From: Aphanomyces cochlioides
Taxonomy: Eukaryota > Oomycota > Saprolegniomycetes > Saprolegniales > Verrucalvaceae
Direction: 5' to 3'
Assembly: GCA_019828595.1 (NCBI GenBank)
Contig: JAHQRK010000005.1
Coordinates: 2,356,001-2,420,000 of the forward strand
DNA: 64,000 bases
A program made the translations under genes and the position numbers. Each line of letters begins with the position of its first letter. The first letter of the stretch is position 1. Below are positions 10,423 through 20,818 of this stretch, in pieces. Under the pieces are notes generated by a model. That model was not told the origin of the DNA. It searched no databases and was given only the letters and a program-made list of their open reading frames with translations.

Positions 10423-10926
10423 CAAAAGCCCGTCCATCTCACAACAACTCGCGTCTCACTCCGTCATAGACTCGCTAAAATAGAGGATCGTTCCCCCTCG
10501 ATTTGGGGTATCGCTTGGAGCTCGCTCTGGCGCAAACAGCGATGGAGAGCCAGAGTTTGCAACACGTCGATTCGTCCTCGCTTTGTCGTCATTGATGGAT
10601 GTGTGTTTGCACAACCAATGTTGTCGACAACATGTCGCATCAACATCTCCACCTGATCCACGATCCGGAGTCTAGAGCATGGCTAGAGAGCCTCTCCATC
10701 GCAAACAAAGCGCGGATTGTCGCACTGCACCGAGACAAGTTGAAGCTCTGGCCCCGCCGCTACTCGGCTCTGCCGCTGAACAATATAATGCCCATAGAAA
10801 GGCTGACTATGAATTATACTCACTTCTGATTGGATAAAAATAAAAGATTCTAGCCAATCAGATGTTATTTGTCAAACTCAACGTTCAAAATTGCGCGGAG
10901 ACGTCACTCTTCAACTCGCCACAGAC
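10423..10926. other. Intergenic; CCAAT promoter of the gene at 10927
   Basis: TGATTGG at 10827-10833 and GCCAATCAG at 10853-10861 lie 66-100 bp before the start at 10927. An open frame at 10632-10829 (MSHQHLHLIHDPESRAWL) has some coding character but no recognised homology and no confirmed start context. Confidence 0.4.
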
Positions 10927-11744
10927 ATGTCAGATTCCTCCGTCGGCGCAAAACTCTGCATTGACGTGCTCGCAGCAGGCGGCGCTTCGTTCTTTGTCGC
11001 TCCATTCATCACAGTAGTGGATCGCGCGATCATTGAAAATGCCAGTGGCAAACGCGACTTGAACACAGCGATGAAAGCGATCTCGCTCGACTTTCTCAAG
11101 CGACCGCTGTCCTTCATCCGACGAAAGGAGTTCCTCCTCATCTATGCCGTCTACACATCGACATACTTGTCAGCCAACAGCGTCGACACGATCTGCGAAG
11201 CGGTCGAAACAGACAGCAATGTCCCCAAGTTCCTCAGCACAACGGCAGTCAATATGTCAATGTGCATTGTCAAAGATCGCGAATTTGCTCGAATGTTTGG
11301 AGTGATCGCGCCAACCAAGTTTCCACTTGCCTCTGTGGGTCTCTTTGCTCTGCGAGACTCGCTCACAGTCGGTGCATCGTTTGTTGCCCCTCCTCTCATT
11401 TCTGGTGCAGTGGAAAACGCTGGTTTCACCAAATCGACTGCCAGTGGAATCGCTCAAGTCCTTTGCCCTGCCTTGGTTTGTCGCGTGCACTCTCCATGTA
11501 TTGACTCTTCTTGTAGGTGCAATTCGTGTCAACACCACTTCATCTCCTCAGTCTCGATCTTTACAATCGCAAGAATGTGTCGATGAGCAGTCGTATGTCC
11601 TTCTTGTCTCGAGAGTACGTCAAGTCAACCGCCGCTCGCATTGGTCGCATCGCTCCGGCCTTTGGCTTTGGTGGTATTGGCAACAAGTTCATCCGTGATG
11701 AATTGCGTGCAACATTGGCACAACCAATTCCTCAAACAATCTGA
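10927..11744 (+). CDS. Unrecognised conserved protein, paralogue 3 of 3 (split by one intron)
   Basis: Exons 10927-11475 and 11517-11744 encode 258 residues. The 41-bp intron falls inside a conserved block (CPAL, then VQFVSTPLHLLSLDLYNR) that is continuous in the two intronless copies, which fixes the splice exactly. Shared motifs include IIENASG, SFIRRKEFLLIYAVY, LFALRDSLTVGASFVAPP and FGFGGIGN. It is transcribed opposite to the other two copies and is more divergent from them than they are from each other. The upstream open codons at 10891 begin with TTG, so the ATG at 10927 is preferred. Confidence 0.88.
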
Positions 11745-11875
11745 AGACATATTTATCTCAACCAAGCCTCTCTCCTCGACGTGCATTTGGAGCGACATCT
11801 CATGGATCCATTGAACGACGATACAATGTAAATGTTGAACAAAGATTGTCATTTGACAAACAACATCTCCTGGCA

Positions 11876-12478
11876 TTATGCATCAGCTGGATGAGTGCTC
11901 AGGAAGTGGATCGTAGATGGAGCAACTCCAAACTGTGGAGGAAGAGGGACGTGTGGGAAATGTGTCATCAAAATAACTTTGATGAGGGCATTGTGGTGGA
12001 TTGCGTGGTGGACGGCAAAGGCCATTTCACGCTCAACCGTCGACTGGAGCTTCACTTCGTTTCCATCTCCAGATAGCATAAACATTGCGTCGACAGGTTT
12101 GTGCAAATGCGCCTCGTCCACTTGCGTCGTTGCAAGAGTTCCAAGTTTGTTCATCGCGTCGATTGCATCCAGTCGGTTCACTTCGACATTTGTGTTCCGT
12201 TCACGGATATCATATCGAATCGTTGAGTCTCGAATTGCAAGAGATCGACTCAAATGATCCAATGCGTGTCGAATGTGCCCACCTGTAGTTCCTTGCAACG
12301 TGGGGCATCGAAATCGGTACTCGTCGTCAGTCATTTCAAGCAACAGCGACCTTTGCTGCAAGATTATCGCGCGGAATGCATCGCAAACTGGGTGTTTCAA
12401 CGGCGCCGTCGATTTTGTCGCCAGACTTCGTCTTTGCAATTGCCACAAAGCGCCTAAACCGGTCATTCGTCGCTTCAT
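11876..12478 (-). CDS. DinB-like four-helix-bundle protein, probably mitochondrial
   Basis: 200 residues from the ATG at 12478. The N-terminus MKRRMTGLGALWQLQRRSL is basic and lacks acidic residues, like a mitochondrial presequence. The body has the DinB/YfiT-type metal-binding histidines: GGHIRHALDHLSR in the first helix, and REMAFAVHHAIHHNALIKV near the end, a signature of one DinB branch known from bacteria. Members bind a divalent metal in a helical bundle and often act as thiol-dependent transferases; the substrate here is unknown. The gene is convergent with the paralogue ending at 11744. Two CCGGAT words lie 53-92 bp upstream. Confidence 0.75.
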   Translation of the reverse strand: MKRRMTGLGALWQLQRRSLATKSTAPLKHPVCDAFRAIILQQRSLLLEMTDDEYRFRCPTLQGTTGGHIRHALDHLSRSLAIRDSTIRYDIRERNTNVEVNRLDAIDAMNKLGTLATTQVDEAHLHKPVDAMFMLSGDGNEVKLQSTVEREMAFAVHHAIHHNALIKVILMTHFPHVPLPPQFGVAPSTIHFLSTHPADA

Positions 12479-12530
12479 AGTCCGTGGTGGATTCGGCAAT
12501 GACGATTTTCACGAACGCAAAAACAACAAC

Positions 12531-12579
12531 ATCCGGATATATGTTCGGATAAAATGCTTTATCCGGATCTGCATCCGGT
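12531..12579. promoter_or_regulatory. TATCCGGATA motif cluster
   Basis: ATCCGGATAT (12531-12540), TATCCGGATC (12560-12569) and a half site ATCCGGT lie 53-100 bp upstream of the minus-strand start at 12478. Confidence 0.6.
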
Positions 12580-12970
12580 TGTGAGACTAAGAACTCACTT
12601 GATTTTTGTATGTTCATGATGAGTCTGTCGAAATGCGATCCGCAACGTCTACGTGGCTCGCGCTGCTGTCTCCAGCCTCTAGAAGATGCCATTTCATGCG
12701 CATTGCCTTGAAATGAGCGATTTATCGCCGTCTCTACTGTCGTCCCTATGGGCTAGGCGCTTTGACAAAGAAAATCTGATGTTATGAGTGGCGGTAACGA
12801 GATTGGGGGATGCCATCGGGGGAATGAAGCGTGTCAATGCTCTCGTGCAATAAACAGGCAATGATACGCTGAGCGCACTCGCTGCGAGGAAGGACTTCTT
12901 TTGCTGCGATCTGTCGTTCTCGAGGTTCAACTTGTAATTACTTGCTACGTTCTATCTATAGGAAGGCATG

Positions 12971-13492
12971 CTAATGGTAATTCACAGCACGAGGTTGAGA
13001 CGCGTAGTTGGATCGAGGAGGTTGCCCGTGGTGGTGTTGAGAAGTATTGTGTCGCTGGCTATGCTCGTTGTGGTTGTATTGGCCATGCGATTTGTGCTTG
13101 TGACTCTGCGCAAACGGCCGGGACGATTCTTGGCGAGGTTCTTTCGGCGACGCTTTCATCCACATGTTCCACAAGTCCGCTTCTTCGTTTCTCCCTTGCG
13201 CCTTGAGTGCTTCGAGTTCGCGAGCCAAGTCCGCTTCAATCTGCATGCGTTCAATCTCGGCCAACAACTCGTTGATCTCGTCCGCAGCTTCGTAGTCTTC
13301 TTCTTCCTCCGGAGGGTAATACAAATTCGAATCGTACGCGTCCGGCGACTGCTCGGCATCTCCGTATTCGTCATAGTAGTATTCGTTGGTGGCTGCAGGC
13401 GGGGGCTGCCATGCTCCGAAAGATGGCACAAACGATGGGGCGTTCGGATTCAGCTTCATCGGGCGAAAAGTTGAGCTTACCATGCAGAACAT
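12971..13492 (-). CDS. PAM2-motif protein A (predicted poly(A)-binding-protein partner)
   Basis: The frame begins at ATG 13492 (173 residues), but the ATG at 13459 gives 162 residues, the same length as the paralogue, and leaves the upstream motif outside the transcript. The extreme N-terminus reads KLNPNAPSFVPSF, a textbook PAM2 motif (LNxxAxxFxP) that docks on the MLLE domain of poly(A)-binding protein. An acidic Tyr-rich segment, a short helical block (INELLAEIERMQIEADLARE) ending in LWNMWMKAS, and a His/Asn/Gln-rich tail follow. It is head-to-head with protein B. A role in mRNA translation or decay is inferred from PAM2. Confidence 0.8.
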   Translation of the reverse strand: MFCMVSSTFRPMKLNPNAPSFVPSFGAWQPPPAATNEYYYDEYGDAEQSPDAYDSNLYYPPEEEEDYEAADEINELLAEIERMQIEADLARELEALKAQGRNEEADLWNMWMKASPKEPRQESSRPFAQSHKHKSHGQYNHNEHSQRHNTSQHHHGQPPRSNYASQPRAVNYH

Positions 13493-13499
13493 GGTTGAC

Positions 13500-13571
13500 T
13501 ATCCGGATAAATACTTTAACCCAGTTGCCCTCTATAGAAAAAACGTCTTATTCGAGTCATTATCCGGATAA
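13500..13571. promoter_or_regulatory. Two TATCCGGATAA palindromes
   Basis: TATCCGGATAA at 13500-13510 and TTATCCGGATAA at 13560-13571, immediately upstream of PAM2 protein A. Confidence 0.65.
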
Positions 13572-14027
13572 TCTGCCCTGTTCCTTCGCCGAGGAGAGAT
13601 GATGTCGGTCCGATACACATCGAGAAGAAATGCACAGCGAGTAGCACGCGCAGCCATGATCTCTACGCGCTGCTATAATAGATGGATTGATTCCATGAGA
13701 TGTCATGAACTTTCTCTCTCTCATACCTCCATGTTGCACATGATGCCGTTGAAGAGACGCAAGACGGCGGCAAAGACATGATCTGTCGTTGTTCTCGTCG
13801 TCGTCGCGCTATGTACTGTTATTTCAAGGTGGATTGAATTCATGTTCTCGGCCTCAAATACCGCTTCGGTCTTGTCTAAAGCTTGCTGGAAAGAGACACT
13901 TGGCGGCTAATAACGCTTGTGAAGATAGCAATACGTGAGAGGATGTGCTGGAACAAGACCAGACGCCGTCTCACGCAACGTAGCTGAAATTTTAAGCTGG
14001 CGAACGTTGATACAATTTTCTGCGATT

Positions 14028-14064
14028 TGATTGGCTGGATATTATTTCTTCGGATTCTGATTGG
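14028..14064. promoter_or_regulatory. Paired CCAAT boxes before PAM2 protein B
   Basis: TGATTGGCTG at 14028-14037 and TGATTGG at 14058-14064, 77-113 bp before the ATG at 14141. No CCGGATA word is present on this side of the divergent pair. Confidence 0.6.
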
Positions 14065-14140
14065 TCCATGATGGAGTTTGTAAGGTTTCAGCATCTTCAA
14101 GTCGCCATTTTCAAATTTGACACCTCCTGCACTGATCAAG

Positions 14141-14629
14141 ATGACCTTGAATGTCCTTGCGCCTCCGTTCTACCCCTCCCTTGGATGGAAGACCCCTCTG
14201 ACGGACGATGTTATCGTGTCGTGTGGCCTACCGTACTCGCCGAAAGAAAATGGATTCGTTATTTTGGACCAAGTGATCACGACACGCGAAATCCCCGACG
14301 AAGAACTTTTTGACCCTGCCTTTTATCCCTTCACCCAAACCGACTTAACCGAGCTTGAAGCGTGTGAACAAATGAACGAATTGCTCGCTGAATTGGAAAT
14401 CTTGGATCTCCAAGAAGAGCTGCATCGCAAGTTGGCGGACAAATGCCTCGAGCTTGAAGAGAATCGTCGTAGTCAAGAATCGACCATTTGGAATGTTCTC
14501 ATGAAAGCCTCGAAAGATGACGAAGCTGCCTATCGTGCCCAACGCAATAAGAAATTACCGCATCATGCCCACCGTTCGAAAAGCCACAAAATCAATCGAG
14601 CGATCAATCAACCTCGTCATTTCAATTGA
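14141..14629 (+). CDS. PAM2-motif protein B, paralogue of protein A
   Basis: 162 residues from the ATG at 14141; the upstream open codons start with TTG and are ignored. MTLNVLAPPFYPSL at the N-terminus is a second PAM2-like motif (L-N-x-x-A-P-x-F-x-P). The middle shares with protein A the block QMNELLAELEILDLQEELHR and the closing IWNVLMKAS, then a basic HAHRSKSHK tail matching HKHKSHG of protein A. The pair arose by duplication and inversion, and outside these blocks has diverged strongly. Confidence 0.78.
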   Translation: MTLNVLAPPFYPSLGWKTPLTDDVIVSCGLPYSPKENGFVILDQVITTREIPDEELFDPAFYPFTQTDLTELEACEQMNELLAELEILDLQEELHRKLADKCLELEENRRSQESTIWNVLMKASKDDEAAYRAQRNKKLPHHAHRSKSHKINRAINQPRHFN

Positions 14630-14854
14630 CAACTCCTTTCCATCGCACAGAAAAACAACTCATCCCAACAAAAAGTACCAGCGATCTCCCAATGACACAG
14701 GAACGTCCCCAACACCACAACGACATAAAAACTTTGTAGGATACGAATAGAAGGATAGGACAAGTCATATTAATTGGAAAGCCTGTGAAATAACAATCCA
14801 TATCTACTACGTAGCCAAAGAACACCGCTCAATATTTGCGCCGTAGACTTTGAC

Positions 14855-15763
14855 TTACACGAGTGCCATGGCTTGGAAGGAATGAAAGTTGAATTCGTGT
14901 AAGACTTCGTTCTTGGCGGTTCGCATAGCTTCGGCCACTGTTCCATCAAAGCAAACAAAAGCAACAGTCGCATTCCATCGGTGGGTCTTGATGAAGTCGC
15001 GCAGAGCTCGTATAGCCAAGTTGGTCGCAGCTCCAAGTGGAAATCCCAACGTGCCAGTGGCAATGGACGCAATGGCAACACATCGGGACTTGTTTCGCAA
15101 GGCTTGGCAAAATGCATTCAGGTACGTTTGGTACAGGAGGGGAAAGCTCCCCATGGTGTGTGGAGATGGCCCGACGCAGTGAACCAAGTGTTTGACACCA
15201 GCATTGAATCCAGGCGTGACCACTGCATCCGATTCCTTGCCATGGTAATTCAGTGCCTTCACATGGTCGTCCAAATCTGGACCTGCACGATGAAACACGG
15301 CAACAGCTGCACCAGATCCTGCATTACGCAGCGTGTAGTTCGTCGGAAAAACCAAGCAGTCCACAGGCACGTTGTTGATGTCCTTGATGCTTCCAATATC
15401 GCCTTGAAGGATTTGGATGTTGTCAAAGAGCGACCGTTCGCCAATCGTCTCACAAAACTCGACAAACGCGGCACTCGGCTGAAACTTCTTGGAGCCTTGG
15501 AAATTTGGCACACTCGACGACACGGGTAGCGGCGCACCCGGTGGAAAGTGCCGCTTTTGATGGAAATGCGTCTCAACGAGATCTTCCCACAGGCTTTGAC
15601 GGCGAGCAACATCCCACAAACTCGGGTCTGAGAAGATCACCAAAGCCAGGTTGAACGTCGTATCGAGGTCACATAGAGGAAGGAGTATGAGCCATATCTC
15701 TATCGTGCGAAAGCATGGGCCATTCTTGATCAAGTCCGCGCGCGGTTTCTTCGGATCGCTCAT
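14855..15763 (-). CDS. Macro-domain protein
   Basis: 302 residues from the ATG at 15763 (MSDPKKPRAD). An earlier ATG at 15826 lies only 9 bp from a promoter-type palindrome and is judged less likely. Residues about 120-300 form a macro domain: DCLVFPTNYTLRNAGSGAA corresponds to the ADP-ribose-binding loop 1, VKHLVHCVGPSP to the central strand and IASIATGTLGFPLGAA to loop 2. Macro domains bind or hydrolyse ADP-ribose and its derivatives. The first 70 residues (LPLCDLDTTFNLALV, LWEDLVETHF) resemble an F-box-like helical segment, which would make it a possible ubiquitin-ligase adaptor; that part is inference. Confidence 0.85.
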   Translation of the reverse strand: MSDPKKPRADLIKNGPCFRTIEIWLILLPLCDLDTTFNLALVIFSDPSLWDVARRQSLWEDLVETHFHQKRHFPPGAPLPVSSSVPNFQGSKKFQPSAAFVEFCETIGERSLFDNIQILQGDIGSIKDINNVPVDCLVFPTNYTLRNAGSGAAVAVFHRAGPDLDDHVKALNYHGKESDAVVTPGFNAGVKHLVHCVGPSPHTMGSFPLLYQTYLNAFCQALRNKSRCVAIASIATGTLGFPLGAATNLAIRALRDFIKTHRWNATVAFVCFDGTVAEAMRTAKNEVLHEFNFHSFQAMALV

Positions 15764-15834
15764 TTTCCAGTGTGAACGTTGGGCAAACACAGCAGTCCGG
15801 AAAATTAATATACGAGTGATGGTCATTCAATAAA

Positions 15835-15845
15835 TATCCGGATAA
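15835..15845. promoter_or_regulatory. TATCCGGATAA palindrome
   Basis: Single perfect copy 72 bp upstream of the macro-domain gene start at 15763. Confidence 0.65.
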
Positions 15846-16427
15846 TTCTTCTTGGAATGATGGTCTCTTTTTGTTGTACAGTACCATCATTTCCTCCTCT
15901 CATCGTGACACTCATGACCCTATGGTGCACGCTTCTTGCTGGCCATCAATGCATTCTATACTCCTACAAGGCCCTGTAAAGCTTGCAGATGTGTTCTTTC
16001 AAAATGGCCCGGCTTTGCAGCGTTGAAACAGCAAAATACTGCAGAAATCGCTGAAAGACAGATCAAACGAAAGGCTGAGATGGCGCCATTCCGAGATCGG
16101 CACATCAGGTGGCGCGGTTGAGCCTGAACAACTCAAGAAATGGCTGTATGTATCACCCATGGTGCGTCTTGTTTGAGGCAGTCGCTCGAGAATTCTCTGG
16201 CAAATCGACAACTCCTCTATCACCTGTTGAGAAGATCACATGAAAACAGAACAATTCAAAATTCGTTTGGTCTTTTTTGATGAATTCATTATTTTCTTGG
16301 ATACCGGTACAGATGCTTTGGAATTATTTATAATAGCTACTAGTACTACTAAAGCAAACAGCTTCCCTGCCGTTGGTTTCTTGATGCAACTTTAGAGCGA
16401 CATCATTGTCTCCCCATAAGCGAGTTA
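15846..16427. other. Intergenic, no gene recognised
   Basis: Short frames only. The stretch ends at the TTA target duplication of the MITE. Confidence 0.45.
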
Positions 16428-16970
16428 GGCCCTGGTCCACGAAAAAGTTCCGGTTCTTTAAAATTACCAGTGTCGAGCCACACATTTGGACCAGCCTCAT
16501 TTCGGTTCTATCAATTTTGTGTTCTAGAGTGACAATGGAGACACTTTCTGTCGCAAAGACTGATGGTTCCAAGGAGTTCCCGTTGAGTGTGGCTGGATGC
16601 ATTGCCGACTCAGTCACGTTGACTACAGACATGCAGCAATCTAGAGCCATTGCAATGTGTTGGGCGCCTCAAGCTCTGCGCTTTGCTTCACTCAAGAAGC
16701 GAGCAGAGCAAAGCTCGAATGAAAGGACGAGATGACCCGAGCGATGATTCGACCTCACCTCTCGGATGCCACCGTGTTGAAACAGTGACCATTGTCACCA
16801 CAATCAATCGGTCGTCCATTGTAATCACTGCAGAACCAAAATCCGTCTCCAGAACCTGCTTTTGAGCAGTTCTGTGGACAGAACCAAAATAGAGGGATAG
16901 GTTATTTTTGGACCAATCATGATTTAGAATTCCGGAACCAAAATGCAGAACTTCTTCGTGGACCAGGGCC
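16428..16970. mobile_element. 543-bp Harbinger-type MITE
   Basis: Terminal inverted repeats GGCCCTGGTCCACGAA at 16428-16443 and 16955-16970 are perfect over 16 bp and flanked by TTA on both sides (16425-16427, 16971-16973). The 3-bp TWA duplication and G-rich termini fit PIF/Harbinger. Internally, several CCAAAAT and GGTTCTG words are repeated in both orientations. No transposase frame is present, so it would depend on an enzyme supplied elsewhere. Confidence 0.85.
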
Positions 16971-17284
16971 TTATGAACGAGTGTCATGTACACCGAAGCA
17001 GCTTGAAGGATTTTCCTGAGTGATTGCATCGACTCCTACTAGAGTCACAGTACTAGGTTGGATTTATTGTGTGAAATTAATATGGCATTTAAAATAAGAC
17101 TGCAGTTTACAGAATATTCTACGGTGCTTCAGTAATTACGAACATTATATTTTTTGATAGTAGATACTAGATGTAAAACCGCATTTTCACAACTTAATTA
17201 ATTTTTCGTCTATTATTTATGAAGGTTTTCGGTGCAGCAATTGCTATCTTATTTTCGAAATTGCAAGAACGGACGCAAGTGTGG

Positions 17285-18806
17285 ATGTCCATGGCGGTCA
17301 CAGCGTACAAGGGCACCGTGATCCATTCCGTGGCGCTGGGGGAGCTGGAGATTTTGAATCCAGGGCTGATTGGTGTTGGAGATGACGGGAAGATTGTCTT
17401 TGTCATCGATTTGGCGGCTCAACAGTTGGATTGTGTCAAGTTTGACAAGGTGAGCTTGACGTGGAGAAAGTACGAGCTGAAAATGCTATTAGCTGGTTGA
17501 CCATGGCGACAAGATCCTTATCCCTGGCTTTGTTGATGGTCACGCTCACGCACCACAATACTCCTTCTTGGGTGTTGGAATGCATCTTCCTCTCTTGGAC
17601 TGGTACATAATTCCAATTTGGCGCCAAATTATCCAATCTGTAGGCTTAATACATTTACGTTTCCACACGAAGCAAATTTTGTCGACCCAGCGTATGCTCG
17701 TAATATGTACTCAAAAGCTGTCAAACGACATGTGGTGCACGGCACGACAACCTGTTCCTACTTCGCAACCATACACCTGGAAGCATGCAAAGTTCTTGCT
17801 GATATTGTCCACGACATTGGACAACGAGGCTACCTGGGCAAGGTGAATATGGATCGACATGCACCACCCGAGCTGACAGAAACTACGGACGGCTCGTTGC
17901 GTGATACACAAGCGTTTATCGAGTATATTGCAACGAAACAAACACCACTGATCACACCAGTTATAACCCCGCGGTTTGTGCCGAAGTAGAACTTGATATT
18001 AGCCCTTCTCTGACAAAACGTATAGCACGACTACAACGCTCATGCATGGTCTAGCCCAGCTATCAAATGAGCACAAGCTCCCAATTCAATCTCATCTGTC
18101 GGAAAATATGAAAGAAGTCGAGTGGGTACGAGAATTGTATCCTGATTGCTCCACTTATGCCGAGGTATTTGCTATCTCAGCCAGGTTAGCTTCTTATGCG
18201 TTCATAGGTGTACGATTGCCATGGTTTGATGACTGAACGTACATATATGGCTCATTGCATCTGGTGCTCGCAAGACGAACGCTCTATGATAAAATCTCGT
18301 GGCAGTGGCATAATTCACTGTACGACACTTCCATGATGATGGCGATTGATGCGATTAAATTCGTAGGCCCCACGTCCAATTTTTCACTCTCGAGTGGCGT
18401 GTTGAACGTTCGTCGCTTGATAAAAGAGGGAGTCAAAGTTGGTCTTGGCACCGATGTCTCTGCTGGTTATTCTACGTCTATGCTCGACGCGATTCGTCAT
18501 GGCGTAATTGCATCCAAGGTTACGTCCATGACATCACCAGAGGATGCACCATTGACTTACGCTGAAGCCTTTCATTTGGCTACCATGGGCACCGCTGAGT
18601 GCCTCGGCCTTGGAAACATAATTGGAAATTTTCTTCCAACGAAGGAGCTCGATATGCTTGTTGTGGACCTGAAGAGCCACGACACAAACGTCGATCACCA
18701 TGACCATGACGATATTTTGAGCCAATTTCAAAAATTTCTTTTCCTCGGCGACGACCGCAACATCACGAGCATTTATGTCCGAGGACGCCTCATTCACTCG
18801 AGGTGA
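17285..18806 (+). CDS. Guanine deaminase
   Basis: Six exons (17285-17449, 17493-17602, 17644-17985, 18026-18164, 18208-18319, 18367-18806) encode 435 residues. The enzyme hydrolyses guanine to xanthine in purine catabolism. Zinc-site and family motifs are present: FVDGHAHAPQYS (His72, His74), LDWLNTFTFPHEANF, the SHLSEN histidine, MAHCIWCS, and GLGTDVSAGYSTSMLDAI with the catalytic-region Asp. Introns are 40-47 bp and all phases agree. An earlier in-frame ATG at 17219 would add 22 residues without family similarity. The function and exon structure are well supported by family alignment. Confidence 0.93.
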
Positions 18807-18879
18807 TGTTGAAACTAATGCAGAAATTTGCTGTCATTTGTTCGAACCAAGCTTTATCTCTTTGCGTTGTTCACCGTAT

Positions 18880-19640
18880 TTAGCAGTCAGACGGGGAAAC
18901 TCGTACCATTGTTATTCCTCTCGATCTTTCCATTTCCATGCTCCGTACTTTGATCAATTGACACGGAGGCATCGTATCTTTGCCTTCGTTTCCATGTTGT
19001 GATTCCACAAGTCCATCAACTCTGGATGAACGACAAATTCTTTCGTCTTCATGATAGTTGTCCGAGCGTACGTTTGACCAAGCGGTGGCGGATCATGAAC
19101 TTCATGTCAAGCCGTTCTTTGGTTTCGGTAATGAGCTCATGAAGACATTCCAGTAATAATGGCATAGGCAAGAATGCACTGGGGAAGACCAGCAGCTACG
19201 CACGAAGCATCCCATCCTTGTATCTTTCTGCATGGGAGAATCCAGCTTATGTGAAGCAGCTCGAGCATTCATTGATGGCATAATGACGACAGCATCCCCT
19301 TGGAGCGACTGGAGTTCAAGGTGACAAGTCGGCACGAGTGCTCTGACTTCGAGAGTTGGCAGGACTGTCTCGAGAGCAAGGAAACGCCATGCCAGTACAC
19401 AAAGCGCGCCGTGCAGGCCACAGGCGTGGATCAACACTTGATGTCACTACGACAGTCCATCGGAGCTGATGAATCCGCGACAATCTTTGACGATCCAGTC
19501 TTTGCTCGCTTCAAGCATGCACGCAGGACGAGTCCAATCTCCACTGCGCGTGCGTTTGGCCATTCAATCGAAGAAATTCTTTTGGGGATGCGTTGCATGT
19601 TTGAAGTCGAGATGCAGCGCCAGCAAGCGTCCATGTTGTA
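18880..19640 (+). pseudogene. Truncated carnitine acyltransferase copy
   Basis: Disjointed pieces match the intact gene at 22855-24864: FDQAVADHELHVKPFFGFGN then ELMKTFQ and a stop, a degraded THEASHPCIFLHGR, then an open stretch VDQHLMSLRQSIGADES, IFDDPVFARFKHAR and STARAFGHSIEEILLGMRCM to a stop at 19640. In-frame stops and missing segments separate the pieces, and the catalytic EHSMLDG region is absent. It lies in the opposite orientation to the intact gene, with the ankyrin-like and seven-helix genes between them, so it is a broken inverted duplicate. It ends in SML, a weak variant of the peroxisomal SKL tail. Confidence 0.75.
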
Positions 19641-19770
19641 AATCCACCGAGGAATTGCGTCATTCCTGGAGCTTGAAACGTATGAGATGGAATGTTCTGA
19701 CCACTGCTGTAGCCCGTCGATGAATTCATGATCTCTCCCTTGACGGATCGACGAGATATCTCATTTGTTC

Positions 19771-20520
19771 ATGCTTCCAAAAGGTGACCGCGCTCTCGGC
19801 GCCAAAGTCATCACAACGTCACTGCTCTCGCTCGACGTACTCAATCACATCACAAGCTACCAACAAGGCATTCGAGGATGTTTTCTTCCTCTCGAACTCA
19901 AGCGAGATCAAGTCGATGTTCTCCGGGCCAAGCTGCAGCGCGCTAAAGTCGACTCAATGCTTGAGCGACTCGTGGGCATCTACTCGCCGTGGTGTGCGAG
20001 CTCCAGTCAACTCGTCAAACTTGTCGAGACGCTCACCTACCTCGCACCGGCCCTTGTCGTCGTAGCTGTCTACACTGGCAACATGCAAGCCATTCAGACA
20101 CTTGAAGCTGCCGGGAAATTGGTCGTCTGGGATGGTGGTGTCGTCTTCCTCTGCGTCGCCATGTCGGCGTGGCACTGGAACTCGCCCGACGAGAAAGCCA
20201 TGCAGCGACAAGTGCTCGACCATCTCTACAATCTTGGCCACGAAGCCATCTACTCCAAACGCGCGTTCGAGCTTGCGATGGAATTGTCCGAGCGACACGG
20301 CCGAATAGATGTCGTACAAGCGCTCCAGCAGGTCCATGAATGCTCTAGCCGAGCAGTTGCTAGCGTCGCGACACAAGTGACGCCACCACACACGCCGAAT
20401 ATCACCCCCATGCCGTCCATCTCTTCATCGACGCGGAGGAGAGAGCAGGCAGCCAGGCACTCTCGGGCTTGGAACATCACACCGCAGGTAGACACCACAT
20501 GTCGCTGCGAGCTCATGTAA
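19771..20520 (+). CDS. Ankyrin-like repeat protein
   Basis: Single-exon frame of 249 residues from the ATG at 19771. The N-terminus LLSLDVLNHITSYQQG resembles the head of many oomycete ankyrin proteins. Degenerate repeat-like units follow (AVYTGNMQAIQTLEAAGKL; LGHEAIYSKRAFELAMELS; GRIDVVQALQQ). The C-terminal 50 residues are Ser/Thr/Pro-rich and probably unstructured. No catalytic domain is present; a scaffold role is inferred from the repeats. The gene is convergent with the seven-helix gene ending at 20819. Confidence 0.65.
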   Translation: MLPKGDRALGAKVITTSLLSLDVLNHITSYQQGIRGCFLPLELKRDQVDVLRAKLQRAKVDSMLERLVGIYSPWCASSSQLVKLVETLTYLAPALVVVAVYTGNMQAIQTLEAAGKLVVWDGGVVFLCVAMSAWHWNSPDEKAMQRQVLDHLYNLGHEAIYSKRAFELAMELSERHGRIDVVQALQQVHECSSRAVASVATQVTPPHTPNITPMPSISSSTRRREQAARHSRAWNITPQVDTTCRCELM

Positions 20521-20594
20521 GTCCATAATTCGTTCGCCGGTTCGTTTTGGTCGAGTAAAATTAATTAAATAGACTAAAACAGAAATATTAAAAC

Positions 20595-20775
20595 TTGATT
20601 GGTCAATTATTTTAATTTCAATATTTGATTGGCTGAAATTTATCGAATTAACTATATGGATCGTCTGTTCGTCAAATTGTTACTTCTGATTGGCTGAAAT
20701 TATTAAAAAAAAATTTTTTTTCATATTTTTGAATTTGATTGGTGGAAAATATATTTCTTGTCATTTGATTGGCTT
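20595..20775. repeat. Cluster of five TTGATTGG words between convergent genes
   Basis: TTGATTGGTC, TTTGATTGGCTGAAA, CTGATTGGCTGAAA, TTTGATTGGTGG and TTTGATTGGC occur within 180 bp of AT-rich DNA. Both flanking genes end here, so this copy of the CCAAT cluster is not at an obvious promoter. Confidence 0.6.
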
Positions 20776-20818
20776 ATTGTAATCCAAATCATATAGCATA
20801 GTGTTAAATAGAAATCCA

